NCBI GenBank assembly: GCA_902623995.1 | Contig: CACNWE010000002.1 | Coordinates: 1 to 64,000 of the forward strand | Direction of reading: 5' to 3' | DNA length: 64,000 nucleotides | Origin: an uncultured SAR116 cluster alpha proteobacterium | GTDB taxonomy: Bacteria; Pseudomonadota; Alphaproteobacteria; Puniceispirillales; Marisalimonadaceae | In this document: positions 44,396-52,294 of the stretch, in pieces | Layout of the letters: every line of letters starts with the position of its first letter | How positions within the stretch are numbered: the stretch's first letter is position 1 | The notes under the pieces: model-generated | Seen by the model: the letters and a program-made list of their open reading frames with translations, nothing else | Told to the model about the DNA's origin: nothing | Database searches by the model: none | Translations under genes and position numbers: made by a program

Positions 44396-46918
44396 TTATA
44401 TCACAAAATTTACAACACGATTGGGGATAATAATAACTTTTTTTGGAGCTTTGTTCAAAAATTTTAAAATATTTTTTTCCTTTAAAGCAATCTGCTCTAT
44501 TTTATTCTTATCTAAGTCTATAGGCACTTCAATGACTGCTCGAACTTTGCCATTAACTTGTATGGGCATTTTTATATTATCCTTTTTAATATAGCTCAAG
44601 TCTACTTTGGGCCAACACTCATTTGAAATTGAGTTTTTATTACCCAAACTATACCATAGTTCTTCAGCTAAATGTGGCACCATTGGATTAATTAAAATAA
44701 GAAGTTTACTTGTTACAAACAAAACAACTTGTTTATCATTATCATTTTCAATTTTATATGAAGAAACAAAATTAAATAAACTTCTAATTTGAGCAACTGC
44801 AATATTAAAGTGAAACTCATCAATTGCTTTTGTAACATCTTTAATTATTGTATTCAAAAATGTTAATAGTTCTTTGTTTTGTTTAGTAATTCTTTTTGGT
44901 AATTTATTTTTTGTATTTTTATTAGGTAAATTTTGAACAAATTTCCAAAGTTTATTTAAAAAACGCCAAGAACCTTCCACTCCTGAATCTGACCACTCCA
45001 TATCTCTATCAGGGGGTGAGTCAGATAACATAAAAAAACGAGCGGTGTCTGCACCAAAATTGTCAATTATCTGTTGAGGGTCAACCACATTTTTCTTTGA
45101 TTTACTCATCTTCTCTATTCTTCCAATAGTAACAGGTTCATTTGTTTTTAAATGAAAGTATTTATGGTTCTTTTTAATTATATCACTTGGAAAAACCCAC
45201 TTGTCTGTTTTGGTTTTAAAAGTTTGGTGACACACCATGCCTTGTGTTTGAAGAGAAGCAAAAGGCTCTTTAATATCTATAGAGTTTACGTGTTTTAGAG
45301 CCCTCATAAAAAACCTTGAATAAAGAAGATGCATAACTGCATGCTCAACACCACCAATATACTGATCAACTGGCATCCAGTATTTAATGGCTTCTTCAGT
45401 AAAAGCAGATGAAGGATTTAGTTCAGTAAATCTTGCAAAGTACCAACTAGATTCAAAGAATGTGTCGAATGTATCTGTTTCTCTAGTGGCCTTTTCATTA
45501 CATATAGGACACTGTATTTGTTTCCATTCTGGATGATTATCTAATGGATTTCCCTTTATGTTAAAATTAATATCTTCCGGTAGTATTATTGGTAAATCTT
45601 TTTCTGGTACTGGCACCTCACCACAATTGTTGCAGAATATGATAGGGATAGGACATCCCCAATATCTCTGTCGAGAAACACCCCAATCGCGTATTCTATA
45701 AGTTGTTTTCTCCTCACCTATTTCTAATACATTTAGTTTTTCAATGCATAATTTTATTGCATCATAAGTATTTAAACCATTTAAAAATTCAGAATTCATA
45801 TGAATTCCGTCCCCTAAAAAAGGGAGATTTTCTTTAGTTTCTATGACTGGTATAATATCTAAAGAATATTTAACTGCAAAATCATAATCTCTTTGATCAT
45901 GCGCTGGGCAACCAAAAATTGCTCCAGTTCCGTAATCCATCAAAATAAAGTTAGCAATAAAAATTTTTAATTTCGTATTTTTTTTAAAAGGATGAGAAAC
46001 AGTAAGATTTGTTTCGTATCCATGTTTTTCAGCTTTTTCTATATCAGCTTCTTTTGTTGAATTTTTTTCACAAAATTTTATAAATTCAGCTGCTTTAAAA
46101 TCTGTGTTCGAGATTTGTTTTGCAAGTGGATGTTGAGGAGATATAGCAATAAAAGTTGCTCCAAAAATAGTGTCAGGTCTGGTCGTGAAAACTGGTAATT
46201 TTTCAGAGGATTTTTCTAATGAAAAATTAATTAAAGCCCCATAACTCTTTCCAATCCAATTTCTTTGCATTGTTTTTACTTTTTCAGGCCATTCATTTAA
46301 ATTTTCAATTTCATTTAGTAAATCATCTGCAAAGTCAGAAATTTTTAGAAACCATCCCTTCATTTTTTTCTTTTCAATTTCAGCTCCAGATCGCCACCCA
46401 CGTCCATCAACAACTTGTTCATTTGCTAAAACTGTGTTTTCAACTGGATCCCAATTAACCAAAGTTTCTTTATTATAAGCAATACCAGCTTTATAAAAGT
46501 CTAAAAACATTTTCTGTTCAAATTTATAATATTCTGGATCACATGTACTTAATTCTCTTTCCCAGTCATAAGATAAGCCCATCTGCTTCAATTGTATTTT
46601 CATATTTTCTATATTTGAATAAGTCCATTTAGCTGGATGTGTATTATTTTCTATTGCAGCATTTTCTGCAGGAAGTCCAAATGAGTCCCATCCCATTGGA
46701 TGAAGAACATTAAACCCTTGAGCTTTTTTATATCGAGCAACTAAATCACCTAAAGTGTAATTTCTTACATGACCCATATGTATGGCTCCAGAAGGATATG
46801 GAAACATTTCTAATACATAATATTTAGGTTTTGTGTAATTAATCTTGGCACGAAAACTATTAAGTTTAGACCACTTTCTTTGCCATTTTTTTTCAATTAC
46901 AGACGGGTTATATTTCAT
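44396..46918 (-). CDS. leuS: Leucyl-tRNA synthetase
   Basis: Class I synthetase charging tRNA-Leu, with an editing domain. The HIGH-type motif is PYPSGAIHMGHVRNY (40-54), the editing domain shows TTRPDTIFGATF (about 241-252), and KMSKS lies near 601-605 within EKMSKSKKNVVDP. A zinc-type CNNCGEVPVPE insert is visible in the middle. The 840 residues are normal. It is followed by lptE and holA, and a DUF3576 gene precedes it. Confidence 0.97.
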   Translation of the reverse strand: MKYNPSVIEKKWQRKWSKLNSFRAKINYTKPKYYVLEMFPYPSGAIHMGHVRNYTLGDLVARYKKAQGFNVLHPMGWDSFGLPAENAAIENNTHPAKWTYSNIENMKIQLKQMGLSYDWERELSTCDPEYYKFEQKMFLDFYKAGIAYNKETLVNWDPVENTVLANEQVVDGRGWRSGAEIEKKKMKGWFLKISDFADDLLNEIENLNEWPEKVKTMQRNWIGKSYGALINFSLEKSSEKLPVFTTRPDTIFGATFIAISPQHPLAKQISNTDFKAAEFIKFCEKNSTKEADIEKAEKHGYETNLTVSHPFKKNTKLKIFIANFILMDYGTGAIFGCPAHDQRDYDFAVKYSLDIIPVIETKENLPFLGDGIHMNSEFLNGLNTYDAIKLCIEKLNVLEIGEEKTTYRIRDWGVSRQRYWGCPIPIIFCNNCGEVPVPEKDLPIILPEDINFNIKGNPLDNHPEWKQIQCPICNEKATRETDTFDTFFESSWYFARFTELNPSSAFTEEAIKYWMPVDQYIGGVEHAVMHLLYSRFFMRALKHVNSIDIKEPFASLQTQGMVCHQTFKTKTDKWVFPSDIIKKNHKYFHLKTNEPVTIGRIEKMSKSKKNVVDPQQIIDNFGADTARFFMLSDSPPDRDMEWSDSGVEGSWRFLNKLWKFVQNLPNKNTKNKLPKRITKQNKELLTFLNTIIKDVTKAIDEFHFNIAVAQIRSLFNFVSSYKIENDNDKQVVLFVTSKLLILINPMVPHLAEELWYSLGNKNSISNECWPKVDLSYIKKDNIKMPIQVNGKVRAVIEVPIDLDKNKIEQIALKEKNILKFLNKAPKKVIIIPNRVVNFVI

Positions 46919-46926
46919 AATTATAA

Positions 46927-47415
46927 TTATTTATTAGCATTGACTCTTAAATTTCTTGCTTCATTTAAAATACTATTTTCAATGTTTGAAGCCAAATTTT
47001 CATCTGTAACAGTGTTAGACCAAATATTATTTATGAGTTTTTGAACATGGACTTTTACTTTTATACCGTCTGATCTTAATTCACTTGTTCTTATATGAGC
47101 AGTTATCTTTATTCTTTTATTTTTAATATTTTTATTTGTATACCAATCTGTAATTATTATTCCACCTAATGCATCAGTTGAAATTAATGGCGCGATTGAT
47201 AAGACGTCTAAAGATGCTCGCCATAAATAACCGTTAATTTTTATAGAAGTTTCGTCAGATCTTGGCCCTAGTAAATCTGTTACATTTATTCCTACACTAG
47301 CATCTTTAGAAAACAAACCGGGTTCTGGTTTCTTAGTATTTTTGACTATATTATCATTACTAGAACATGCTGAGAAAAATATTATGATGGGGACTAATAA
47401 AAAATTTTTTATCAT
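46927..47415 (-). CDS. DUF3576 lipoprotein
   Basis: Uncharacterised lipoprotein family common in alphaproteobacteria just upstream of leuS. The lipobox is FFSAC (Cys17). The conserved core contains GINGYLW-like INGYLWRASLDVLS (59-72), then PLISTDALGGIIITDWY (76-92), typical of the family. The rest has alternating beta-strand character. Probably periplasmic or outer-membrane; function unknown. It lies 9 bases before leuS in the same direction. Confidence 0.85.
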   Translation of the reverse strand: MIKNFLLVPIIIFFSACSSNDNIVKNTKKPEPGLFSKDASVGINVTDLLGPRSDETSIKINGYLWRASLDVLSIAPLISTDALGGIIITDWYTNKNIKNKRIKITAHIRTSELRSDGIKVKVHVQKLINNIWSNTVTDENLASNIENSILNEARNLRVNANK

Positions 47416-47496
47416 TAAAGATTACCTTTACTAACTTTATGATAAACTTTTATCAGTATTTTAAAATACATCAAACGATTTATAAAAAAATATAAA

Positions 47497-47518
47497 AAAG
47501 GCGACCGAAGTCGCCTTT
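47497..47518 (-). terminator. Intrinsic terminator of the porin gene
   Basis: A perfect 9-bp stem with a four-base loop. In the porin transcript it reads AAAGGCGAC, UUCG, GUCGCCUUU and continues into a U-rich run. The C(UUCG)G loop is a known extra-stable tetraloop. It starts 20 bases after the porin stop and is the only strong intrinsic terminator I found in the window. Confidence 0.93.
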
Positions 47519-47538
47519 AATTAAACTAATTGAAGCAA

Positions 47539-48528
47539 TTAGAATGATGCTCCGATAGTTAGTTGTGTCATAGTACCTGAGTCTGCAGTTGTGTTAGCAC
47601 TCTCATGGTTTGCTGCTGTTATCTTATAGTCGTAATCAACTACAGTAATAGTAGCTTTTAAACCAGAAGCGATGTTGTACTGAATTTCAGCTCCAGAAGC
47701 TGTATATTCTTCACCGACATCTTTATCATCTTCTGATTTAAACACAAATGCACCAAGAGTCATACCGTTAGGCATTGTGTAGGAAATCGAACCACCTGAG
47801 TTATCTCTGTCTTCATCACTGGCTTCATAATTACCTTGTGATAAAATTAGTGAAATATCACCAGACACAACTTTAAGACCCATGCTTTCGTGATCTACGT
47901 CTTGAGTTGAATTTTCATCTTGAACAGCTGCATAACCTAAAGTAATTGATGCGCCAGCTGCGTCCATAGAGTAGTTTGCACCATATGATGTTGTGTCACT
48001 TCCACCAGCAGCGCCACGGTCTGTGTGTGATACACCAGCTGTTAGGCCACCCATCGCTGGAAGATGATAAGCAACTTTCATTGCATCGTCTGAAGTAATA
48101 GATGAGTTTAAGCTAATTGATGATGAAGCCATAGTCGCTGCTGGCTCTTCTGCAATAAGATCCATTTCGTCAATGTTGTATGCATCAGCAGCATCATCAT
48201 CCATACCTAAGACAATTTTACCAAAACCACCTGCTATTGCTAGAGATGCTTCATCAATTGTTAAGCTACCACCATCTGTACTTCCAACTGCACCAATATC
48301 GTATCTGTAAGTAAGATCTAAACCAGAATCAGTTTTTGTAGTAAAGTTTACAACCATATCAGTGTCGCCATGTGACATTGAAGTACCATCAAGAGTACTT
48401 GTATTTGAACTTCTTGAAAGATACTTGAACTCATAACTACCTGAGATAGTAACGTCAGCTAAAGCTGTGTTAGCTGTAAGAGTAGCAGCAGCAGCAAGAG
48501 CTGTTGTTCCTAAAAGTAATTTACGCAT
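47539..48528 (-). CDS. Outer-membrane porin
   Basis: General diffusion porin of the Gram-negative porin family. The signal peptide is 1-24 (ending TANTALA, mature start DVTISGSYEFKY). The mature chain alternates short beta-strands with acidic, Ser/Thr/Gly-rich loops and ends in a strand closing with Phe (QLTIGASF), the BAM recognition signal. The codons are visibly richer in G and C than in adjoining genes, as expected for a very highly expressed gene. A strong AGGGGA ribosome-binding site, a structured leader and a terminator frame it. Solute specificity is unknown. Confidence 0.92.
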   Translation of the reverse strand: MRKLLLGTTALAAAATLTANTALADVTISGSYEFKYLSRSSNTSTLDGTSMSHGDTDMVVNFTTKTDSGLDLTYRYDIGAVGSTDGGSLTIDEASLAIAGGFGKIVLGMDDDAADAYNIDEMDLIAEEPAATMASSSISLNSSITSDDAMKVAYHLPAMGGLTAGVSHTDRGAAGGSDTTSYGANYSMDAAGASITLGYAAVQDENSTQDVDHESMGLKVVSGDISLILSQGNYEASDEDRDNSGGSISYTMPNGMTLGAFVFKSEDDKDVGEEYTASGAEIQYNIASGLKATITVVDYDYKITAANHESANTTADSGTMTQLTIGASF

Positions 48529-48534
48529 TGCGTA

Positions 48535-48540
48535 TCCCCT
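48535..48540 (-). promoter_or_regulatory. Strong Shine-Dalgarno of the porin gene
   Basis: AGGGGA on the minus strand, six bases before the porin ATG. It stands out against the generally weak sites in this window. Confidence 0.75.
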
Positions 48541-48573
48541 TATTTTATGTTTTCTTATGAAAACGGTTGGATA

Positions 48574-48594
48574 ACATTCCTACCGTAGAAATGT
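48574..48594 (-). promoter_or_regulatory. Stem-loop / palindrome in the porin leader
   Basis: On the minus strand ACATTTCTA-CGG-TAGGAATGT forms a 9-bp stem (one G-U pair) with a three-base loop. It lies between the candidate -10 box and the ribosome-binding site, so it would sit near the 5' end of the mRNA, or act as an operator in DNA. Confidence 0.55.
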
Positions 48595-48607
48595 TTTATA
48601 AATACTT

Positions 48608-48613
48608 ATTATA
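48608..48613 (-). promoter_or_regulatory. Candidate -10 box of the porin gene
   Basis: Perfect TATAAT on the minus strand, 80 bases upstream of the porin ATG. No good -35 was found at normal spacing. Confidence 0.4.
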
Positions 48614-48751
48614 TGAAAGTTACTGTAAAAACTAGCATGTAATGATAAAAATATCACTTTTTTGTTTTGTTGTTGTATTTATGCAACATTGTGAAACTTT
48701 ACTTACTTCTTATTTATAAATGTTAGATTAAAATTTAGGGAGAAAATTATC

Positions 48752-49423
48752 TTGGAATGTATACAAAAAAATCATGAGTTAATTTTATCTAAAATAAGCG
48801 ATATCCATAGATCTAGTTCTTTTTCAAAACAAAAACAACCAAAATTAGTAGCTGTTTCAAAAAAACAGGAAGATTATAAGATTGATAAGGCAATTGAATG
48901 TGGACAAAAAATTTTTGGTGAAAATAGAGTGCAAGAGGCGATAAAACGATGGCAAAAAAGGTTAGAGACTAGTTTAGATTTAGAATTAAGACTAATAGGG
49001 CCACTTCAAACCAATAAAATTAAACAATCCCTTAACTTATTTGATGTTATTGAAACAATTGACAGAGAAAAAATAGCAATAGAAATAGCTAAAAACTTTC
49101 ATAATAAAGTTAGAACTAAAAGTTTTTACATTCAAGTCAATACTGGAAATGAACCACAAAAAAGTGGAATAGATCCTTTGCAGGCTGATGAATTTACAAA
49201 TTTTTGCGTTAAAGAGTTAAACTTACCAATAGTTGGCTTAATGTGTATACCACCAATAAACGAAGAACCATCAATGCACTTCGCTCTATTAAAAAAAATT
49301 GCAAATAGAAATAGTTTGCCTGAATTGTCTATGGGGATGAGCAGTGATTATGAAGATGCAATAAAATTTGGAGCAACCTCGGTTAGAATTGGTTCACTCT
49401 TATTTGGTCATAGACAGGTTTGA
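48752..49423 (+). CDS. YggS-family pyridoxal phosphate homeostasis protein
   Basis: PLP-binding single-domain barrel protein (fold type III, without known catalysis) that buffers vitamin B6. VAVSKKQ (33-39) holds the PLP lysine Lys37, and FGENRVQEA and MGMSSDYEDAIKFGAT are the other two family blocks. The start is TTG with AGGGAGA eight bases before it. The gene diverges from the porin across 223 bp and abuts the ribA stop with no gap. Confidence 0.92.
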   Translation: MECIQKNHELILSKISDIHRSSSFSKQKQPKLVAVSKKQEDYKIDKAIECGQKIFGENRVQEAIKRWQKRLETSLDLELRLIGPLQTNKIKQSLNLFDVIETIDREKIAIEIAKNFHNKVRTKSFYIQVNTGNEPQKSGIDPLQADEFTNFCVKELNLPIVGLMCIPPINEEPSMHFALLKKIANRNSLPELSMGMSSDYEDAIKFGATSVRIGSLLFGHRQV

Positions 49424-50545
49424 TTAGAGTATATGACCTGATTTCTTGGATTTTGTTTCCAGATATTTTTGATTATGTTTGTTAGGGTTTATTTTAATAG
49501 GAACTCGCTTTATAACATTTATTCCTAAATTTTTTAGGTGTTCAACTTTTTTAGGATTATTTGTAATTAATTTTACATTTTTTATTCCTAGTTGAACCAA
49601 AATCTCTTTAGCAGGGTAATACAGTCTCTCATCATCATTAAAGCCTAAATCTTCATTAGCTTCTACTGTGTCCATACCATCTTCCTGTAATGAGTATGCT
49701 CGAAGCTTATTCAATAATCCAATATCCCTTCCTTCTTGAGCAAGATATATCAAAATACCTTCATCAGCTTTGGCCATTAATTTGATAGACTGTTTTAATT
49801 GTTGACCACAGTCACACTTAAGACTGTCTAGCACATCCCCTGTTATACATTGGCTATGAATTCTTACTAAAGCTTGTTCACATTTCAATGTTCTATTCTT
49901 TCCAAAAACCATGCAAAAATGTTCGTTTCCACCATCTTTCGGTCTAAATATAATTATTTCACAATTTTCGGTATGTAGTATTGGTACTTTAGCTTTAACT
50001 GACATAAATAAACTATCAGCACTTACCTTTTCATAAGATTTAATATCAGAAGTATTTACGTGAATTAGGTTTTTATCAAATGCCCACTTATTTATTTGTT
50101 CTAGTGAAACATTTGAGATTATAGTCATCAAACCCGCAGGAAGAAGCCTAGACTGTCGTAAAAGTAAAATACAAGATGATGCAATTCCATTATAACTCTC
50201 TGTTAAAGCACCATCAACTTTAGGAATACTATGATTAGCTAATGGCATACATAAAGAAAGAATATCATCTAGGTTCCAAAAATTTTTTATTAAAATCGAA
50301 CACGGTCCTTCAGCTCCACTTATACCAATTGCTTTGCTTCGATTTTTAGAGAGAATAACATTTGGTCTTGACCGAGCAAGTTTAGATAACTCATCAATCG
50401 TATGGTTTTCTATCAGCTCAGATGCTACTAGTAAAACAGACATTCCTGAATTAATATCGGATATTACTAGCTTTCCTCCTCTTCTAAGTTCGGATATTGC
50501 TCTTTCTATTTTAACTGTTAAAGTATTACCCATACGAATTTTCAT
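49424..50545 (-). CDS. ribA: GTP cyclohydrolase II (RibA) with degenerate RibB-like N-terminus
   Basis: First committed step of riboflavin synthesis, opening GTP. The C-terminal half (about 170-373) carries the zinc ligands in LDSLKCDCGQQL (about 236-247) and the YLAQEGRDIGLLNKLRAY signature. The N-terminal 165 residues resemble the RibB fold (AISELRRGGKLVISD) but lack its acidic DDEDRENEG active-site block, so DHBP synthase activity is unlikely. Such an arrangement is known in alphaproteobacteria. It diverges from the regulator with only 22 bases between start codons. No FMN riboswitch is present. Confidence 0.88.
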   Translation of the reverse strand: MKIRMGNTLTVKIERAISELRRGGKLVISDINSGMSVLLVASELIENHTIDELSKLARSRPNVILSKNRSKAIGISGAEGPCSILIKNFWNLDDILSLCMPLANHSIPKVDGALTESYNGIASSCILLLRQSRLLPAGLMTIISNVSLEQINKWAFDKNLIHVNTSDIKSYEKVSADSLFMSVKAKVPILHTENCEIIIFRPKDGGNEHFCMVFGKNRTLKCEQALVRIHSQCITGDVLDSLKCDCGQQLKQSIKLMAKADEGILIYLAQEGRDIGLLNKLRAYSLQEDGMDTVEANEDLGFNDDERLYYPAKEILVQLGIKNVKLITNNPKKVEHLKNLGINVIKRVPIKINPNKHNQKYLETKSKKSGHIL

Positions 50546-50555
50546 TTATTTAATT

Positions 50556-50562
50556 GAGGTGA
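50556..50562 (+). promoter_or_regulatory. Shine-Dalgarno fixing the TTG start of the regulator
   Basis: GAGGTGA, five bases before TTG 50568, inside the 22-base gap between the divergent starts. It supports this start over the longer upstream reading frame, which is only the antisense of ribA. Confidence 0.8.
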
Positions 50563-50567
50563 TTTCC

Positions 50568-51248
50568 TTGAAAAAAGATTTGTCAATATTATTATATGAA
50601 AAGGAAAAAATTTTAAACTCAATTCTTCAATATCAAATTTCAAATTATAATAGTTACGAAGTATTTGTAATGGAAAATCATGAAAGTTTCCAAGAAATTA
50701 TGATTAATAAAAGTTTTGACATTTGCATTTTAAACTTAAATAATTTTAGTAATGATATCAAGAACTTCATAAACATACTTCGACACAAGAATAAAAATAT
50801 TAATATCATTGCCTATCACGAACCTTTTTATCAAACAAAGATTGGTAATGCGGTCAAATTAATTCTATTAGAAAAACCGTTTAAATTAATGACACTGCTT
50901 AATTACTTAGATAACATAAATAACTCAGAAACTTTGCATAATTCAAATAAATATTTAATGGATAATATTATTTATTCTCCCTCTAAAAAAACTATTTCTA
51001 ATTTAGCAACAAATCACACAGAACATTTAACTGAAAAAGAAAATAACCTTTTAATTTATCTTTATAATAAAAAAAATGAAAAGATTTTAAAAAAAGATTT
51101 ATTAATTAAAATATGGGGATTTTCTGAAAAAATAAATACACATACTTTAGAAACGCATATTTACAGGTTAAAGCAAAAATTAAATAAAATTGATAAAAAC
51201 TTATCTTTGTCGTTAAAAAGTAAAAATGGATTATATTATTTAAAATAA
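50568..51248 (+). CDS. OmpR-type DNA-binding regulator with degenerate receiver domain
   Basis: A 226-residue two-domain protein. The C-terminal winged helix (about 150-226) is clear, with LTEKENNLLIYL, KKDLLIKIWGF and THTLETHIYRLKQKL as the recognition helix. The N-terminal domain (1-115) has receiver-like strands and the conserved Lys in LLEKPFKLMTLL (Lys103), but the phospho-acceptor position in DICILNLNNF is Asn56 and the acidic pair is altered. It therefore probably does not take a phosphate. No histidine kinase is nearby. The target is unknown; ribA and itself are the nearest candidates. Confidence 0.8.
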   Translation: MKKDLSILLYEKEKILNSILQYQISNYNSYEVFVMENHESFQEIMINKSFDICILNLNNFSNDIKNFINILRHKNKNINIIAYHEPFYQTKIGNAVKLILLEKPFKLMTLLNYLDNINNSETLHNSNKYLMDNIIYSPSKKTISNLATNHTEHLTEKENNLLIYLYNKKNEKILKKDLLIKIWGFSEKINTHTLETHIYRLKQKLNKIDKNLSLSLKSKNGLYYLK

Positions 51249-51304
51249 AATAACTAGTTAAGAATTTGTAAAAGAAAAATAATTTCTCATGAGAAAATTT
51301 AGAA

Positions 51305-51379
51305 TGGCTGGGGCGGTAGGATTCGAACCTACGGTACACGAGATCAAAACCCGATGCCTTACCACTTGGCTACGCCCCA
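51305..51379 (-). tRNA. tRNA-Gln (anticodon UUG)
   Basis: Complete 75-base cloverleaf on the minus strand with CCA encoded. The acceptor stem is 5'-TGGGGCG paired to CGCCCCA, with G as discriminator. The T arm has GGTTCGAATCC, the D arm has AGCCAAGTGGTAAGGC, and the anticodon loop TTTTGAT reads UUG. One anticodon-stem pair at the outer end is a T-T mismatch. It reads both CAA and, by wobble, CAG. Confidence 0.96.
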
Positions 51380-51400
51380 TTAATTACTGAATTACATTAT

Positions 51401-52294
51401 TTAAAATTTATTTTCAAGCAATTTAGAGTAACAAACCCTGTTCAAATTGTAATCAGCTTTTTGTCCATACCAAATAAAATATTTATTATTAAAAAACTTA
51501 CTTAAATTAGTTAGATCTTCTAAACTTTTTACTATACCAAAGCATGTAGATCCGCTTCCTGTCATACCATAAGCAACAATATTTGGAATTTTTTTTAATT
51601 TATTTAAAACATCTTTAATTTTAGGAGCCAAGCTAGTTGCCGAAGATAAGAGAGAGTTATAAATATTAATATTTTCGAAGGATATTTTGTTTGATTTATG
51701 GTTAAAATTTTTGATATTAGAGTAATGTTGGAATACAGATTTCGTCGATAATTCAAAATTTGGATAAACTATAAGAAAATAATAATTATTGGGAAAATTT
51801 TTTCTTTTTATTTCTTTACCATATCCACTTAGTTTCAAATCTTTACTAAGAATACATGAAGGTACATCAGAACCTAATTCACTACCCATTTGAAATATTT
51901 TGGAAATTGGTATTTTATTATGATTTTTGTTTTTATTAAAGAGTTTTCTTAGAAGCACCAATGTTGCCGCTGCATCCGCGGAGCCTCCTCCTAAACCAGC
52001 ACCAATTGGGATATTTTTATCTAGATAAATTTCAAATTTTTGATCCCAAGAAGTATGAGATCTAAATTTTTTTATGGCTTTAAAAATTAAATTTTTTTTA
52101 GGATTCACCATAAATAAATTATTTTTGTTTTGACAAAAAGTATCATTTTTACTGAATTTTAAATAAATATTATCAATTAATTCCAAAAAACATATATCAC
52201 TTTCCAAAAAATGAAGCCCATCTAAAAATTTATCTTTAACAAATAAATTTAAGTTTAGTTTTGCCGGTGCAGAAATTTTATAATAGATGCTCAT
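51401..52294 (-). CDS. ispE: 4-diphosphocytidyl-2-C-methyl-D-erythritol kinase
   Basis: GHMP kinase of the MEP isoprenoid pathway. SAPAKLNLNL (8-17) carries the catalytic Lys12 region, and the ATP loop is PIGAGLGGGSADAAA (96-110). AYGMTGSGSTCFG near the C-terminus is the third GHMP motif. The 297 residues are normal. It overlaps the TPR gene upstream of it by 17 bases, a pairing seen in other alphaproteobacteria. Confidence 0.95.
   Translation of the reverse strand: MSIYYKISAPAKLNLNLFVKDKFLDGLHFLESDICFLELIDNIYLKFSKNDTFCQNKNNLFMVNPKKNLIFKAIKKFRSHTSWDQKFEIYLDKNIPIGAGLGGGSADAAATLVLLRKLFNKNKNHNKIPISKIFQMGSELGSDVPSCILSKDLKLSGYGKEIKRKNFPNNYYFLIVYPNFELSTKSVFQHYSNIKNFNHKSNKISFENINIYNSLLSSATSLAPKIKDVLNKLKKIPNIVAYGMTGSGSTCFGIVKSLEDLTNLSKFFNNKYFIWYGQKADYNLNRVCYSKLLENKF

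Noticed and set aside
50334-50567. Upstream extension of the regulator reading frame by 78 codons
   Set aside because: This part is the antisense of ribA, has no domain character, and a GAGGTGA ribosome-binding site marks TTG 50568 as the start.
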